From: Prinsepia uniflora | Taxonomy: Eukaryota; Streptophyta; Magnoliopsida; Rosales; Rosaceae | NCBI GenBank assembly: GCA_032719365.1 | Contig: CM064869.1 | Location: 26,197,504-26,261,503 of the forward strand | Direction: 5' to 3' | DNA: 64,000 bases | Shown: piece by piece, positions 43,861 through 55,964 of the stretch | Layout: the number at the start of each line of letters is the position of its first letter | How positions within the stretch are numbered: the stretch's first letter is position 1 | Program-made: the position numbers and the translations under genes | Notes under the pieces: model-generated | Told to the model about the DNA's origin: nothing | Seen by the model: the letters and a program-made list of their open reading frames with translations, nothing else | Database searches by the model: none

Positions 43861-46576
43861 ATGGTGATCAAGAACCGGCAGTTTGTGTATTGCTTTCTTT
43901 TGTTCCTTTCTTTGGTAATTAAAACAACTAGCTTGCTCTTTCTCTTTAAAATCTTAACGTATATGCTATTTAGTGCCTATATTTGTCGATCACTTTACTA
44001 ATGGAGCATATGGTGTTAATCAGATTGGGTCAAGCATGGCAGCTCGAACAAGACACCGAGACGACCACGGTGTGTTAGAATGGGTGCGAAACGATACTCG
44101 CCGTTTCTTGCGTGCCAGTATCAGAGTTGGTGATCTTGACCGCACAATTAAGTATGCAAATTGTGTTTGATTAGCTACGCTTTTCTTCTTCTAAATAAGA
44201 TCAATGGAGCAACCTAATTAATCTGTTCTTATGCGTTGTCAGGTTTTACACTGAATTTTTTGGAATGCAAGTGCTGAGTAGAAAAGATGTCCCGGAAGAG
44301 CAATACTCAAATGCAGTTGTGGGGTTTGGACCTCAAGAGTCTCATTTTGTGATAGAGCTCAGACACCACCGTACGTTATTTTCTTCGCGCAAAATTTTTC
44401 TGTATTTGTCATCAAATAGATTTTAAAAATTCCAATTTAGAATTACGTTTCCAGAAGAGAAATGTCACAGCGCTGATATCAGATTTTCTCTTTGTTATTT
44501 CTTAATCCACAGACAACTCAGTGGACAAGTTAGACATTGGAACAGCCTTCAATCATTTCGGCGTTGCAACCCAAGACGTGAGTATTCAAACTCTCGCCTA
44601 TCTACTTCGAAACTTTAAAGAGCAAATAGTTGTGATCTTTTGGATAACATTTTTGCTTTCGGTTTATCCTCAGATCTATAATACGGTTGAAAGAATTCGA
44701 GCCAGTGGTGGAGTGATCACTCGTGAACCCGGGCCAATCGCAGAAGGGGGAACCACCATCTTCGCCTTCGTGAACGATCCCGACGGCTACAGTTTCGAGC
44801 TCCTCCAGAGACCACCAACTCCAGAACCTCTTTGTCAAATATGCCTTAACGTGTTTGATATTGATCGCTCTATCGACTTCTACAATAAGGTTTCCCACTT
44901 TCTTATCAAATAACTTGCAATGGTTTTATTTACTGCACATATCCTCATACATAGCAACACTAAATTCTTTTTCACATCGTCCAGGCATTGGGCATGAACT
45001 TACTGCTACCAAAGTTTCACGTTACTCAAGAGCAGGTAAATGATTCTTTACTTTGATTGACGACGTACAAGTCCCTAATTTTTTATTTACCACACGGAAG
45101 ACCTAAGGTCCCTAATTTTTTTATTTACCACACGGAAGACCTAAGGTCAAAATTTTATCAAATAAGTACAATTTAACCTAAAAATCAACAATAACAATGA
45201 AATTTCTAATGAACAATAGAAAGCATCTCTATGCTCCCAATTTAAAACCCAATAATTTACCTTCATAGAAAAATATCAGGTTCATCGCTTATGATTTATA
45301 ATTTAACTTCTAATTCTGAACCCTGTCCAAAACCCGAATCCTAAACCATAAGCCCCCCACCACTACCCAAACACCCCCTCTCCTAACATTTATGATCTTA
45401 AATTTGACCTTTGTGCTGCAGTATACTATAGCTATGGTGGGTTATGGATCCAATCTTACTCAGACGACCATTATCGAGCTGAAATACAATTACAATGTGA
45501 CTCAATATGCCAAAGGGAATGGATATTCACAGGTAAATTATATTTTATTTCAATCGTCTGGAAGTAAAAGTGTCGTAACATATTTTTTAACCAATAATTC
45601 TTGCATCTCACCCTAATGGTACATCATCATACCACTATTTCATTTTATCAAATTGTTATTATACATATATCATAATCGAAAACGTTCAAACTCTAAAATC
45701 ATCATTTCAAGATCATTTATGCAAAAAAAATCAATCAAATTGGAAATCATTTAACTATTAATATGTATAAATTAAATGGATGGTTCGTCCTAATAATCTT
45801 AATTGTTAACAAAATCGTACTTTCTTAATAACTATGAATGACCAAACAACTTCCAATCTTGTTATTTTTTTAAAGGGATGGTCTTGAAATGATGATTTTG
45901 GAATAAATGATTCCAATCATGATAACTGTACAAAAACAATTCAAAAAATCAAAAAGGTGATGAGAAAAAATACCATAAGTATTATCTTTTACTATTTATC
46001 TATTTTGATTCCAAGGTCTTGCTGACTTGACTCATTCTTTTTTCTTGTTGCTAAGGTTTCGTTGACTATCTAAATAATGAAACCCCTGGTCAATGATTTC
46101 TAATTTAGATTTATACAAAATTTTATTTGAAGGTTGCCATTGGAACTGATGATGTGTACAAGAGCGCAGCAGCTGTGAAACTGGCTACAAAGGAAGTTGG
46201 AGGGAAAATAATCAGACCACCGGGTCCGATCCCAAAACTCAACACCAAAATCACTGCCTTCCTTGATACAGACGGCTTTCAAACGGTAAAAACTAAAAAC
46301 CCTATTTTCTTTTTAGGGTTTCCTAATTTCATGACACCGACCAATTGAGTAAAAAGAAACAAACATATAGATAATATACATTTGATAAGAAGCTAGGAAC
46401 CCAAATTAGACAGAAATAATATCACATAATTAATGGTCTGACTGACAATGCAAAGGGTGCTGATGATCTAATTTCCTCAAAAAATGCGTTCTTAAAGCAT
46501 ACAGAGTTAATTCTTTCTTGTTCTCTAGGCGTTGGTGGACAATGAAGACTATCTGAAACAACTGAAGAACGAATGA
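43861..46576 (+). CDS. GLX1: Two-domain glyoxalase I-like protein (lactoylglutathione lyase family)
   Basis: The family converts the methylglyoxal-glutathione hemithioacetal to S-lactoylglutathione. Predicted exons: 43861-43914 (tentative), 44024-44151, 44243-44370, 44513-44577, 44674-44889, 44985-45035, 45422-45532, 46133-46285, 46529-46576. All introns are GT-AG and phases agree. The product is ~317 aa, or ~295 aa from the internal ATG at 44036. Half 1 has RVGDLDRTIK, FYTEFFGMQVLSRKDVPEEQ and DPDGYSFELLQR; half 2 has DIDRSIDFYNKALGMNLL, YGSNLTQTTIIELKYNYNV, QVAIGTDDVYKSAA and ALVDNEDYLKQL. The His usual in LHAVYRVGD/LHVVYRVGD is Arg (FLRASIRVGD); Glu in VIEL, His in FNHF and Glu in SFEL remain. 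Exon 1 encodes a Lys/Arg then hydrophobic leader (MVIKNRQFVYCFLLFLSL). Intron 6 holds a 37-bp tandem duplication. It could be a paralog with changed activity. Confidence 0.88.
45071..45145. repeat. 37/38-bp tandem duplication in a glyoxalase-like gene intron
   Basis: gtccctaatttttt...cggaagacctaag occurs at 45071-45107 and again at 45108-45145, differing by one T. Confidence 0.85.
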
Positions 46577-46655
46577 GCTATCAAGAGAAATACCTAGCAT
46601 TTGGGAATTGCTTATGTAGTTCTAGTTGGATTAAGAAGTCCTAAATAACACCCGA

Positions 46656-46661
46656 AATAAA
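46656..46661 (+). terminator. Polyadenylation signal of the glyoxalase-like gene
   Basis: AATAAA, 80 nt past the stop codon. Confidence 0.5.
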
Positions 46662-46804
46662 ATCCGTGAATTGAATGTATTCTATTTTTCTCATTCTTTA
46701 ATAATATTGGTGTACGTCCTTTCTGACTTTCATCAAACTTCTGTTGGAAATAATAAATTTGTAACGCTATAATGAGAAAAGTGTTGCATTGACATACAAG
46801 AATC

Positions 46805-49800
46805 TCATATATGCAAACCTTGTATTTTCTTCTTCCAAAGCTCCTTCAACAACTTTTTGAAGCTATCTTCAGTTGATTCTCCGTGAGGTATGACCCTCAA
46901 TTCAGAACAGAGAGCCAAAACTTCATAAGGATCGAAGTGCTTAAAACTCTCCGGGTCTCGATCATAGTCCTGATACCATGAAATTTGAATTAAAAAAAAT
47001 GAAACGAAATAGTCGGAAATCATGATTAAACAATCCATATTCTCAACACATAACCACCCTACATCAATTGAAAGGGCACAGATGGCTCCCACAAATTTGA
47101 CAAAGTGTACATAAAATTTTCATACAATAAAGAAATGCTTTTCTTTTGGGGTAAATTTTTTTAAGTCAAAGAAACGTATTTAAGATACATTATCGGCACC
47201 CCAAAAACATAAACTAGCCAAGAAATTTATTTAAGAAAGAATAGAAAACGACTAGCTTTCTGTAACCTTTTCTGTGACGATAACAATGGGCTTGGACCGA
47301 AACGTGTCCTCCAGCTTTCTTAGTCTCCTCTTGATCATCTCAATATCCTGTAACGGCCACATAATGACAAAGCTTGGCATATTAATGACCATCTAATCCA
47401 CATGTAACCAAATGCCAACCCTTTCAGCAGTTTGAAAACAGATTATATTGACAAGATTGCAATACTGACATATGTAACTTCTTCTTTTTTCCTCTCATTT
47501 TGGGGAGATAGAGAGGGCAAGAATCAATTTTTTTGCAATGAATGTGGAGTAGAGAAGACTCGACCACAGAAAAAGCCCCAGAACTATATATGCGTTTACT
47601 TATGAAGTATGCCTGCCTGCCCAACCATTTGGTTTAATCAAATGACCGATCGCACGAAACAAGAACCACATCCCAAAGAGCGGAAGAATAAATGTACCTT
47701 GGCCTGAAATATGTGGTGGTCACTGAAGTCAACTCGATCAACATGGGATGCTCCTATCTACAGACAGATATTTAAAATTTAGAGATAAAAGCACATGAGG
47801 AGGAACACGCCAAATTAGTGTAACTTAAGAAATAAATGGTACCCAGAGAATTTGTCTTGGGGAGCATAAAAAGGAATTTATGAAGCTTCTCACATCTCAA
47901 AGAAGCAAATTTGAAACCCAGTTGCCCAACAGACACACATATATATCTTTACAGATGTATCAGCACATATGAGAGGTGGGCAAGAGAATAATACCTGCTC
48001 CATTCCCTTTGCAAATGCATTTGCAGAACCAATGGCCGAAACACATAATAGAATTCTGCTAGACAAAGCTCTGAGACATTTTCTGGAGTTGAGATTTCCC
48101 ACGTTGAAGAAATAACAAGGATCCATTTTAGTGTAGAAAATAGGAACAGATTTATTAACTTCTCGCAGCATTAAGTCAACATCTTTCAAATTTTGTTTTG
48201 TAACCTGTGAGATCCGCAAGCATAAACTTTTATGTCAGCTGAAGACTTCCACTTGCTAACATATAAAAATTTCTGAGGGCTGAGGCATAAAATCTTAAAA
48301 ACCAAGAAAAAGAAAAACGTCAGTTTATATACCCAATCTGCATGATGTAGTACAATAACATCTGCCCTTCTAAGCGCTTTCAAAGGTTCCCTCAATGGTC
48401 CACGAGGGATTAAGTGACAGTTTCCCCATAACGTTAATCCATTAACCATTACAATCTCCAGATTACGCTGCAAGCTCCAGTGCTATCTTCCATACAATTA
48501 CAACATAAAGAACGAGCACAGCACCGCAATGAGCATGAGACTAATATAAGCCAAAATAGCAACTAGGAGCAGGACTACACATTCTCAAGGTCATCAATTC
48601 ATTAAAAAAAGGTGTGTTGGAGTAGCATTGAAATTAAGAATACGAATCAAATGAAAAGGAGTAACAGACAACCAGGAGCTCTACAATGCTAAGATATCTC
48701 AAGAATAAGACTTATTTTTCTTCTATTTAAGCCCAATCTGACATGTCCCTTAACTTCTCCATCAATAACCATATAAGCAACCTTGTCCTTTGCTGCATTA
48801 AAAGAATATAGCACATTTCTAAGTTCTCTCGGAAGATCAGACACATCTACTTGGTATAAACTACCCAATAGATATTGCATCTAATTCCCCGAAATGGAGG
48901 GGGAAGGGGAAAATAAGGAAAAAATATATAATTGTACCTGCATTCCATCATCAATAATTGCAGCACCAATTTTTTCTGAACTATCTACTTTCTGTCCAAG
49001 GCAAGATCTGTCCGAGTACATACTAGTAGAGCAAGGATCAATATAACCATATCTTTCAAGAAACTGAGCAGCAATGGCTGCTCGTTTTGCGCCCACACCG
49101 ATCTTCACAGGTCTCCCCAGAAAATGCCTATGCAGCATTTTGGCTTCATCCCCACCGGCATAACCCTGCCATAGAGGTTGCATCTAGAGTCAGCCAACAG
49201 AAATGTCACTTGAAAGTTTATTGACACTTGAAACCAGACAAGAATATTTATCAACATAAAATCCAATAAATGAACGCATAAATGAAATCATTCTTAAATA
49301 TCGTACCCTGGTAAGAATGAGAGGTGAAACTCCTGAATCAGCTAAAAAGCGCGCAATGAATTCGACCATGGGAGTTTTTCCATTGCCTCCCCATGTCAAA
49401 TTCCCAACACTGATCACTGGAACCGGCAACCTTCCAAGTAAAAATTTTCTTTTTAATCAAAGCTAAGAGAAACGAAGAAGTAAACAGATCATCATATTAA
49501 ACAAGAGGTCTGCACTGATTCCATCTAAGGTGTCTGGTTTCAGAGAAAGCGGCAAACGGAAATTACACAGAAGATGAAAAAAAAATCAAACTCGAATTTG
49601 GTTGCATTGACTGGCCTGAACGAAAGGAATATAATAGGGATCAACCAGCAATTAAACTTCTAAATGACATCCATAGACATACGTTCGGAAGTGTTTGGTG
49701 GCTCAGAAACTGCGAGAAAAATGCAGTACAATTTCAAGTGTGATGAAATTTTGAAAACCACTACTGAACTCAACTCATAGCCAAGAAATTGTCTCAATTC

Positions 49801-50168
49801 AGTCAAAACTCATAATAATAATTATTATTTTATAATTTCAACAGTAAAGGTCCGAAACTTGTTTTGGTTTATTTTCTGAGAAGCCAAACAAAGAGAAAGA
49901 ATGGAGCGGAGATTGGAGGAGAGGTGTTACCAACTTACCGGTGCTTTCTGAAGAGGCCAGAGTGGTAGAGAGAGCGGCGGAGTGAGAGAGCGAGTTCGTA
50001 GAGAGAGGAGGCGAAGAAGAGGAGAGGAATTAGAGAGCGTTGAAGATGACTGAGCTTAGCGTGGTTCTGACTGTAGGCGAGTTCGCTCACAGCTTTCCTC
50101 AGTTTCTCCATTCCATGGACAACAAAGGCAATGAAAGGGAAAGAGGAGGGTGGTTGCGTACGCTTCAT
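46805..50168 (-). CDS. LPXK: Tetraacyldisaccharide 4'-kinase (LpxK), probably organellar
   Basis: LpxK phosphorylates the 4' position of the lipid A disaccharide precursor; plants retain the gene, with products placed in mitochondria. Eight exons on the minus strand: 50168-49939, 49430-49307, 49165-48938, 48482-48333, 48204-47995, 47757-47698, 47347-47267, 46969-46805; all GT-AG with phases agreeing. From the ATG at 50111 (MEKLRKAVSEL) the protein is 396 aa; an upstream in-frame ATG at 50168 adds 19 residues. Features in order: hydrophobic N-terminal helix (SLIPLLFFASSLYELALSL), Walker A (SVGNLTWGGNGKTPMVEF), GYAGGDEAKML, IIDDGMQHW, REPLKALRRADVIVLHHADW, FSDHHIF and a final TEKDY. No defect was seen. 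It converges with the glyoxalase-like gene, with 228 bp between stops. Confidence 0.95.
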
Positions 50169-51296
50169 TTCTGTTCGCTGTTTTTAGTTTTTACTTTCCA
50201 TTCTCTGCTTCTCCTTTCGAGCGCTTCAAAACCCCCATAATTGATTTGTTTTGGGCTAGCTCTACTTATTTTATTACCTCATACCTAAAAAGGGCCAACT
50301 CATTCCAATCATGGGCCAAAAGGCCCAATTTCCAAATTGTGGAAACTTCATGCGAAAAACCATCTCCGACAAGTGCAACTCATCAAGTTAATTTTTTTTT
50401 TAAGTCACAACGACCAAAGATTTTTCTATATTTATTCATTTTAATGAAACCAACAAAACATATCAACGGGAGTGTACGTATGTATATAAGGGTACATGGG
50501 TACATGGTAAATTTAAATATTAATATATTTTTTAACGGTCTGATTTAGATTTAACAATTTTTTAAAATAAAAATCCAAAATCAAACTATTATTAATGAAA
50601 CGGTTTGAATTATTACAATGTTTGACTTTATTTGGTTAAAATCAAACCGTTGAATAAATATTGGTTTAGAACGGTTCGGCTAATAATTTCAACGGATTTT
50701 TGCACTCCTCTACTTCATGCGCTATTGTTTAATTTCTGTATAAACCAACAAAGTAAAATACATAAAATATTTTATAAAGTGCGAAAATCAACTTCAAAAT
50801 GAAAACTCGAGTTTTTTTTTTTTTTTATACAAAGTAGAACTCGAGTTAAATGACCAATGAATCCATCACATCCTGTTAAGGGTGGAAAAAAAAAAGAGTA
50901 AATCATTGTTATATCATTAACAACTTTTACTTTTATTTAAAACTTTTCATGCTTATATATTAAACAAAATAAGACCTTACTTCAAACTTTTTTTTTATTG
51001 AAAAGTCGTTAAACAGAATTTATAAGTAATAAATTTCACATCTACCATTTTATATCTCAATAAAGATAATGAGTGAGTTATTGAGAATTCCTTTAAACAA
51101 TTAAAAATAATATTATCTTTTTTTGTTCTCTTTGCCCCATATGCCCCTTAATATTTGATTTCTTTGGCCTCTTGAACCCTTTATTATATTATGCATATAA
51201 TAAATATTATATATAGTTACAATTGAATTTTTTCTATAAAATAAAAAATAAAATCATTATTATCTAGGGGTCAATGGTAGGGTATAGAATATTTTT

Positions 51297-51339
<43 letters not shown>

Positions 51340-51469
51340 CGAATGGGTGTGTTGAGATGGTGGTGGAAACTTATACGACATAGGGCTTAATTCTTAAATT
51401 TTTTTTTGGGAGGGGGGAAGGGGAAGAAGGGAGAGGTGTTGAGATGGTGGTGGAAACTCATACGACATA
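50169..51469. other. Spacer upstream of LpxK
   Basis: The proximal part is probably the LpxK promoter. A small foldback, aacggtttga (about 50598) with tcaaaccgtt (about 50643), resembles decayed DNA-transposon ends. The rest is AT-rich, then a G run and a ~34-bp direct repeat (gtgttgagatggtggtggaaac, about 51350 and 51437). No gene seen. Confidence 0.55.
51299..51339 (+). repeat. 41-nt uninterrupted G run
   Basis: G41 preceded by T7. Potential G-quadruplex; equally a site where sequencing or assembly length may be wrong. Confidence 0.8.
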
Positions 51470-53923
51470 TGTAACGACCAGTCCCGAATACCGGGATTAA
51501 ATATTAATTAATCATGTGTTAGAATGACTAATCGAGGATTAGTTGAGTGAAATCGGACGAAATGTCCAAAATGACCTTTTTGCCCCTCAGCGTGGGCAAA
51601 ATATTGACTTTTAGTTCGGGAGGTCAAATGGACGTTGACTGATGGCTGTGACGTAGTTTGGGATGTCACGAGTTCATAGACAGGTGGCACGTCCGATTCC
51701 GACATTTGAGGAAGAAGTTATGACGTTCGGAAATCGAGGGATACTTTGGTCATTTGGTTGAAAAGTGGGCAAAATGTTGACTTTTGAACCGGAAGGTCCG
51801 ATGGTCGAGGGTCGAGGACCGTTACGTAGATCGAGTAGATATGAATTCATAGACAGGTGGCACGCCGAAATCGGACGTCGAACGGAGAAATTATGGTCAC
51901 GGGAGTGAAATCGATTAAACGTACAAACCGAGGGTTTAAGTAAAATAATATTATAATATTGCAATCTAACATAAGCTAAAATTGATCTGGACCCTTGGAT
52001 GAGTGACAGGAGTCACTCATCCCACACTCATTTTTCCCTAAATTGTGGATCATGTCCCCATTAGTCAATTAAAATATGATTTATGTTCCTCAATTAATCT
52101 CAGTCGTCCACTTCCTTATCAGGATTGCATCTACACCCTCATTTTCCATCCCATATGATCCTTCATCATAAAACTCCATCTTTCTCTCTCGACATCCCTC
52201 AAACCGTGAAGACACAAAACATACGACACACCACACCACCATCATTTTTGCATCCATGTGCTCGTGTGAGGGACTGGTGAGGGATAAAGAGTTTGAGGAC
52301 GACACGACGGTGAGCTGGGCACGGTGGTGACGACAGCGGAGGAAAAACAGAGGAGATTATAAAATTCGAAAATGAAAGATCGATTTTGGTTGGCTGTTGA
52401 TCGCATTGGAGAAGTGTAGGGAGTTCTTGAGGTCGAACTAACCATGGTGGTGACCACGACCGAATTCGTGACGGCGAGGTCAAAGAAAACTATTGGAACA
52501 AAAACTAAGGCTGAGGATGGCTAGACGGCTGAGAACACGGCGGAGGTTTTTGGCCGGTTTGAATGATCGGTCGGAAGGTTTGGAAGTCCCCGTGATAGTG
52601 GTGAGGCCCGAGAAGGCCTATGACACGCGTATCGAGGCGGTAGCGTATGACGGTCTGTGAGTGGACTTCATTTCCTAAATTTTGATGCATGCATAACTAT
52701 TTTATATGTTTTACATACGTGATTTCTATGATGATGATTGTGGCACAGGTGGATTATACGATTGCACGTATTTTGAGGTAAACCCGTATTTACACACTTT
52801 TCGAGGTTTACGAGTTTATGATATGACTATATGATTGTGAGTCTAATTATGATTCTATGGCATGGTTTTGGTTTTGGAAAGATGAATTCGGGCACGAGAC
52901 CCATTTGAATTATTTAATCGGGCCAGGGGCCCAGTTGGTTTACGAAATCGGGCTGAGATCCTTTTGAGTCTTGTGATCGGGCTGGGGGCCCAGTGATTGA
53001 CAAAATAGGGCATGAGGCCCAGTTGAGTTTTATAAATGTGATTTTGGGTCTGGGACCCTATGTTTCATAAACGTGATTTCGGGTCGGGGACCCTAAATGG
53101 AATTATGATGTTTTATGGAGATTTCGGGCAGGGCCCATTGAGATATTTTGAAATGACTTTGTTAAACTATTTTCCATATACCATCTTGATACGAGGATAT
53201 ATGATGGTCTCCTCCAGGTGTCTGGGACACTGGAGAAGTCACAGTGCATTGCCTGCGAGGGGTCATTATACGGAGCTACCAGACCGTATAGTGGCTCAGG
53301 AGCAGAATTGCTATGATTAGACGTCTGGGACGTCAGACATCTGGGATGTCAGAGATATTGACCTAGAGAGACCCCGGGTAGCACGCTTTGCTTATTACCG
53401 TGAGATATGACGTTTGGGACGTCAAGCGTCTGGGACGCTAGGCATCTGGGATGCCAGAGATGATTATGTGGTAAATATGGACTATTGGATCTATGAAATG
53501 GTTTTCTTTTGGATTTACGGATTTTGGTATTCTACTGTTTGGGCTGAGTTCCCACACTTGATTTTGAGTTACGGTTTTTGGGCTAAGGCCCTAATGGCTT
53601 ATTTGAGTAAATGTTTGAATTACGGATTTTCGAGGCATGCATACTTTTTAGTGAAGGGCATAAATGTCTTTATGAAATGTGTTTTTATGAACTTATTAAT
53701 TTTCGTCCACTCACAGTTCTTAATGATTTTAATGCCCTTCAGGTTGATCACGGATGCGGGCTGTAGCAGAGATCGAGACATCGCACTCCCCCACTGATCT
53801 TGACGTGCTCTGGGAGCCCCGTATGGGCAGAGGTACGTATTATCCGTTGTCTGACACTTCGTGTCAGACGGGAGCATGACGCATCCCATGTTAATCCCGG
53901 GGGAATTGGAATCGGTCGTGTCA
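51470..53923 (+). repeat. Solo gypsy LTR, 2.45 kb
   Basis: It begins TGTAACGACCAGTCCCG and ends GAATCGGTCGTGTCA. Flanks ACATA (51465-51469) and ACAGA (53924-53928) look like a TSD with one later change. AGACAGG boxes at 51675 and 51848 are 173 bp apart. An inverted repeat ggatgagtgaca / agtcactcatcc occurs at 51997-52022. Units of gggccaggggcccagt type (52915-53090) and acgtctgggacgtcag type (about 53320-53460) follow. There is no internal domain, so it is a recombination product. Confidence 0.85.
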
Positions 53924-53931
53924 ACAGAGAA

Positions 53932-53970
53932 TTTAATTCTTGAATTTTGTACCAAAATTCAAGAATTAAA
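53932..53970. repeat. Perfect 18-bp-arm hairpin
   Basis: tttaattcttgaattttg, loop tac, then the exact reverse complement caaaattcaagaattaaa. It lies immediately past the solo LTR. Confidence 0.9.
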
Positions 53971-54087
53971 CCCTAAATTATACAAAATTAACCAAATGAT
54001 TTAATATCGAAAGCTAAGTACCAAAATTCAAGAATTAAACCCTAAATTATACGAAATTAACCAAATTATTTAATATCGGAAGATAAA
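53950..54087. repeat. 69-bp tandem duplication
   Basis: taccaaaattcaagaatt... repeats at 53950 and 54019 with few changes, and reuses one arm of the hairpin. Confidence 0.8.
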
Positions 54088-55964
54088 GAATTTTTAGATT
54101 TAAAAGTATTTTTGAAGAATTATTATTTTTAATTATCTTACTTTAAGTTATATTAGATATTCATATTACTTTTAAAACGAGCAAGTGAAAAAAAAATATA
54201 AATATGAGTAATGTTTTCATAATCCTCAATATAATCTTATAATTAAAAAATAAAAATAAAAAGTAATATTGAAATCATGATAAATTTTGGTAAGTGTTTT
54301 TTAGATTGTTGATGGATTAGTTTACAATTTGATGACATTAGTTTTAATTTATATAAAAACTATGGTCTATTTTAAATTGTATAGTCATTTGACTAGTCAA
54401 AGAACTTATGAGTTTAATTTTTCTATATGCAAGTTTTTTAATAAACTTATATATTAGTAAGGATCTATGAGTTAATTGCCCAAAAAAAATAACGGTGGTT
54501 TCTTTACGTCGTTTAGAGCTATGTAAATTTCCGGAAATTCTACAACATCTCATCACACTAAGTGCAGTGTGGGATGACAACCATTAGATCAAAATCTAAC
54601 GGCTAGAAAATAAAGGGATATTTTTTATTATTATTTTTTATTATATCTTATTGAAAAATGACGATGTACTTAGTACGGTAGTATACTGTAGTCATTCCCG
54701 TAAATTTCACAACTTGCTGTAAAAAACCTCCGCCATTCTAATTTCTAAACTTTGTTTAACGCACGTGGCTGGCGGGAAAACTTGGAATTGATTAGAAGAG
54801 TTCTTACTTCTTGCCCATGTCAAGTGTCAATCCCTTGGGGAAAAGGAAAATGAACCACACCACAACAGCGATTCAAACTTCAAATGAAGACAAGTCCTTT
54901 AACTCCAAAAAACGTTCATGAAAAATTGCGCTTCCTTTATTAACTTTTGTCAAAATTTAAATTATGCAATATTCTTTTGTCAAAATGTTAAATTTGCATT
55001 TAGAACCTTTAGATAGCTCAATTTTTTTGCCACACAGTAAATAAAAATACCAATAATTGAATTAATAATAATGGCACCATACCGGAAAACTTTGAATAAA
55101 TACAATATTCTAGTAAGGTTTGAGCTTTTATTACCATCTCATAATAGAAACTCAAAGTAATGGTTAACTTCTAATATGCACATCGAAATTCAAACGTTGT
55201 ACTAGCTATTACGTCAATTGACTATCTTCAATAATGTTTTAACTGTCCAGTATTTTTCTTCTTCTTGAAATTCATAAATATGAAAATAAAAGTCAGCATA
55301 GAGAATAAGTAAAATTAGTCAAGTTAGTGTAGTTCAATTGGTTCTGGTGTTAACTTGTAGCCCTGTTAATCGGTTTTTCGGTTCGATTTTTTTTATCAAA
55401 ATCGAAACCGAACCGATTTTGGTTTAGTCTGGTTTTCAACTCCAAAACTGTTTGAATCAAAAACTGATTAAACCGGTTCGGTTCAGTTTTGAACTGATTC
55501 AATCGATTTTTTGACGGAATCCATCATCCATGTCCAAACGAGAAAAAATCTTCGATTTCTGCAGATCGAAACACAAGAAACAGCAAACGAATAACAATCG
55601 AAAAACAATAATAATAGTAATGCCAAATCAAAATAACAATCGAGACCCCAAATCGAAACCCCAATTCTAAACCCTAAATAAAAATGCCAAATAGAAATCA
55701 AAATAACAATCGAGACCCCAAATCGAAACCCCAAATTGAAACCCTAAATCAGAAATGCCAAATCGAAGTTCGAAACCCTAAATCGAAACTAACCGTCCTC
55801 AAAGACGAAGATGATGCAAAATATCCATCCCCAACCCTTGATTGAACACCATCTCTACCAAACCTCAATCGCTCGACCCTGAGCCGGATGAGAGGGATAA
55901 GCGGAGATCGCGAGAAACCGAGAACAGAAGAGATGAGTGAGAGTCGGAGACTGAAAGGACTGAG
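54088..55964. other. AT-rich spacer, possible DNA-transposon remnant at its end
   Basis: No gene seen. Around 55360-55500 tagccctgttaatcggtttttcggttcg and inverted cggttcgg/ccgaaccg motifs resemble hAT-type termini, but no transposase or second terminus was found. 55600-55790 repeats aaatcgaaaccccaa units. Confidence 0.45.

Noticed and set aside
43973..44035. N-terminal extension of the glyoxalase-like protein from a GTG
   Set aside because: GTG is not a plant start; ATG at 44036 or the upstream exon at 43861 are the options.
55483..55734. Hydrophobic 83-aa minus ORF resembling a membrane protein
   Set aside because: Made of repeated aaatcgaaacccc-type units; low complexity, no homology recognised.
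55360..55964. hAT transposon
   Set aside because: Only one terminus-like sequence is visible; no transposase, no TSD pair.
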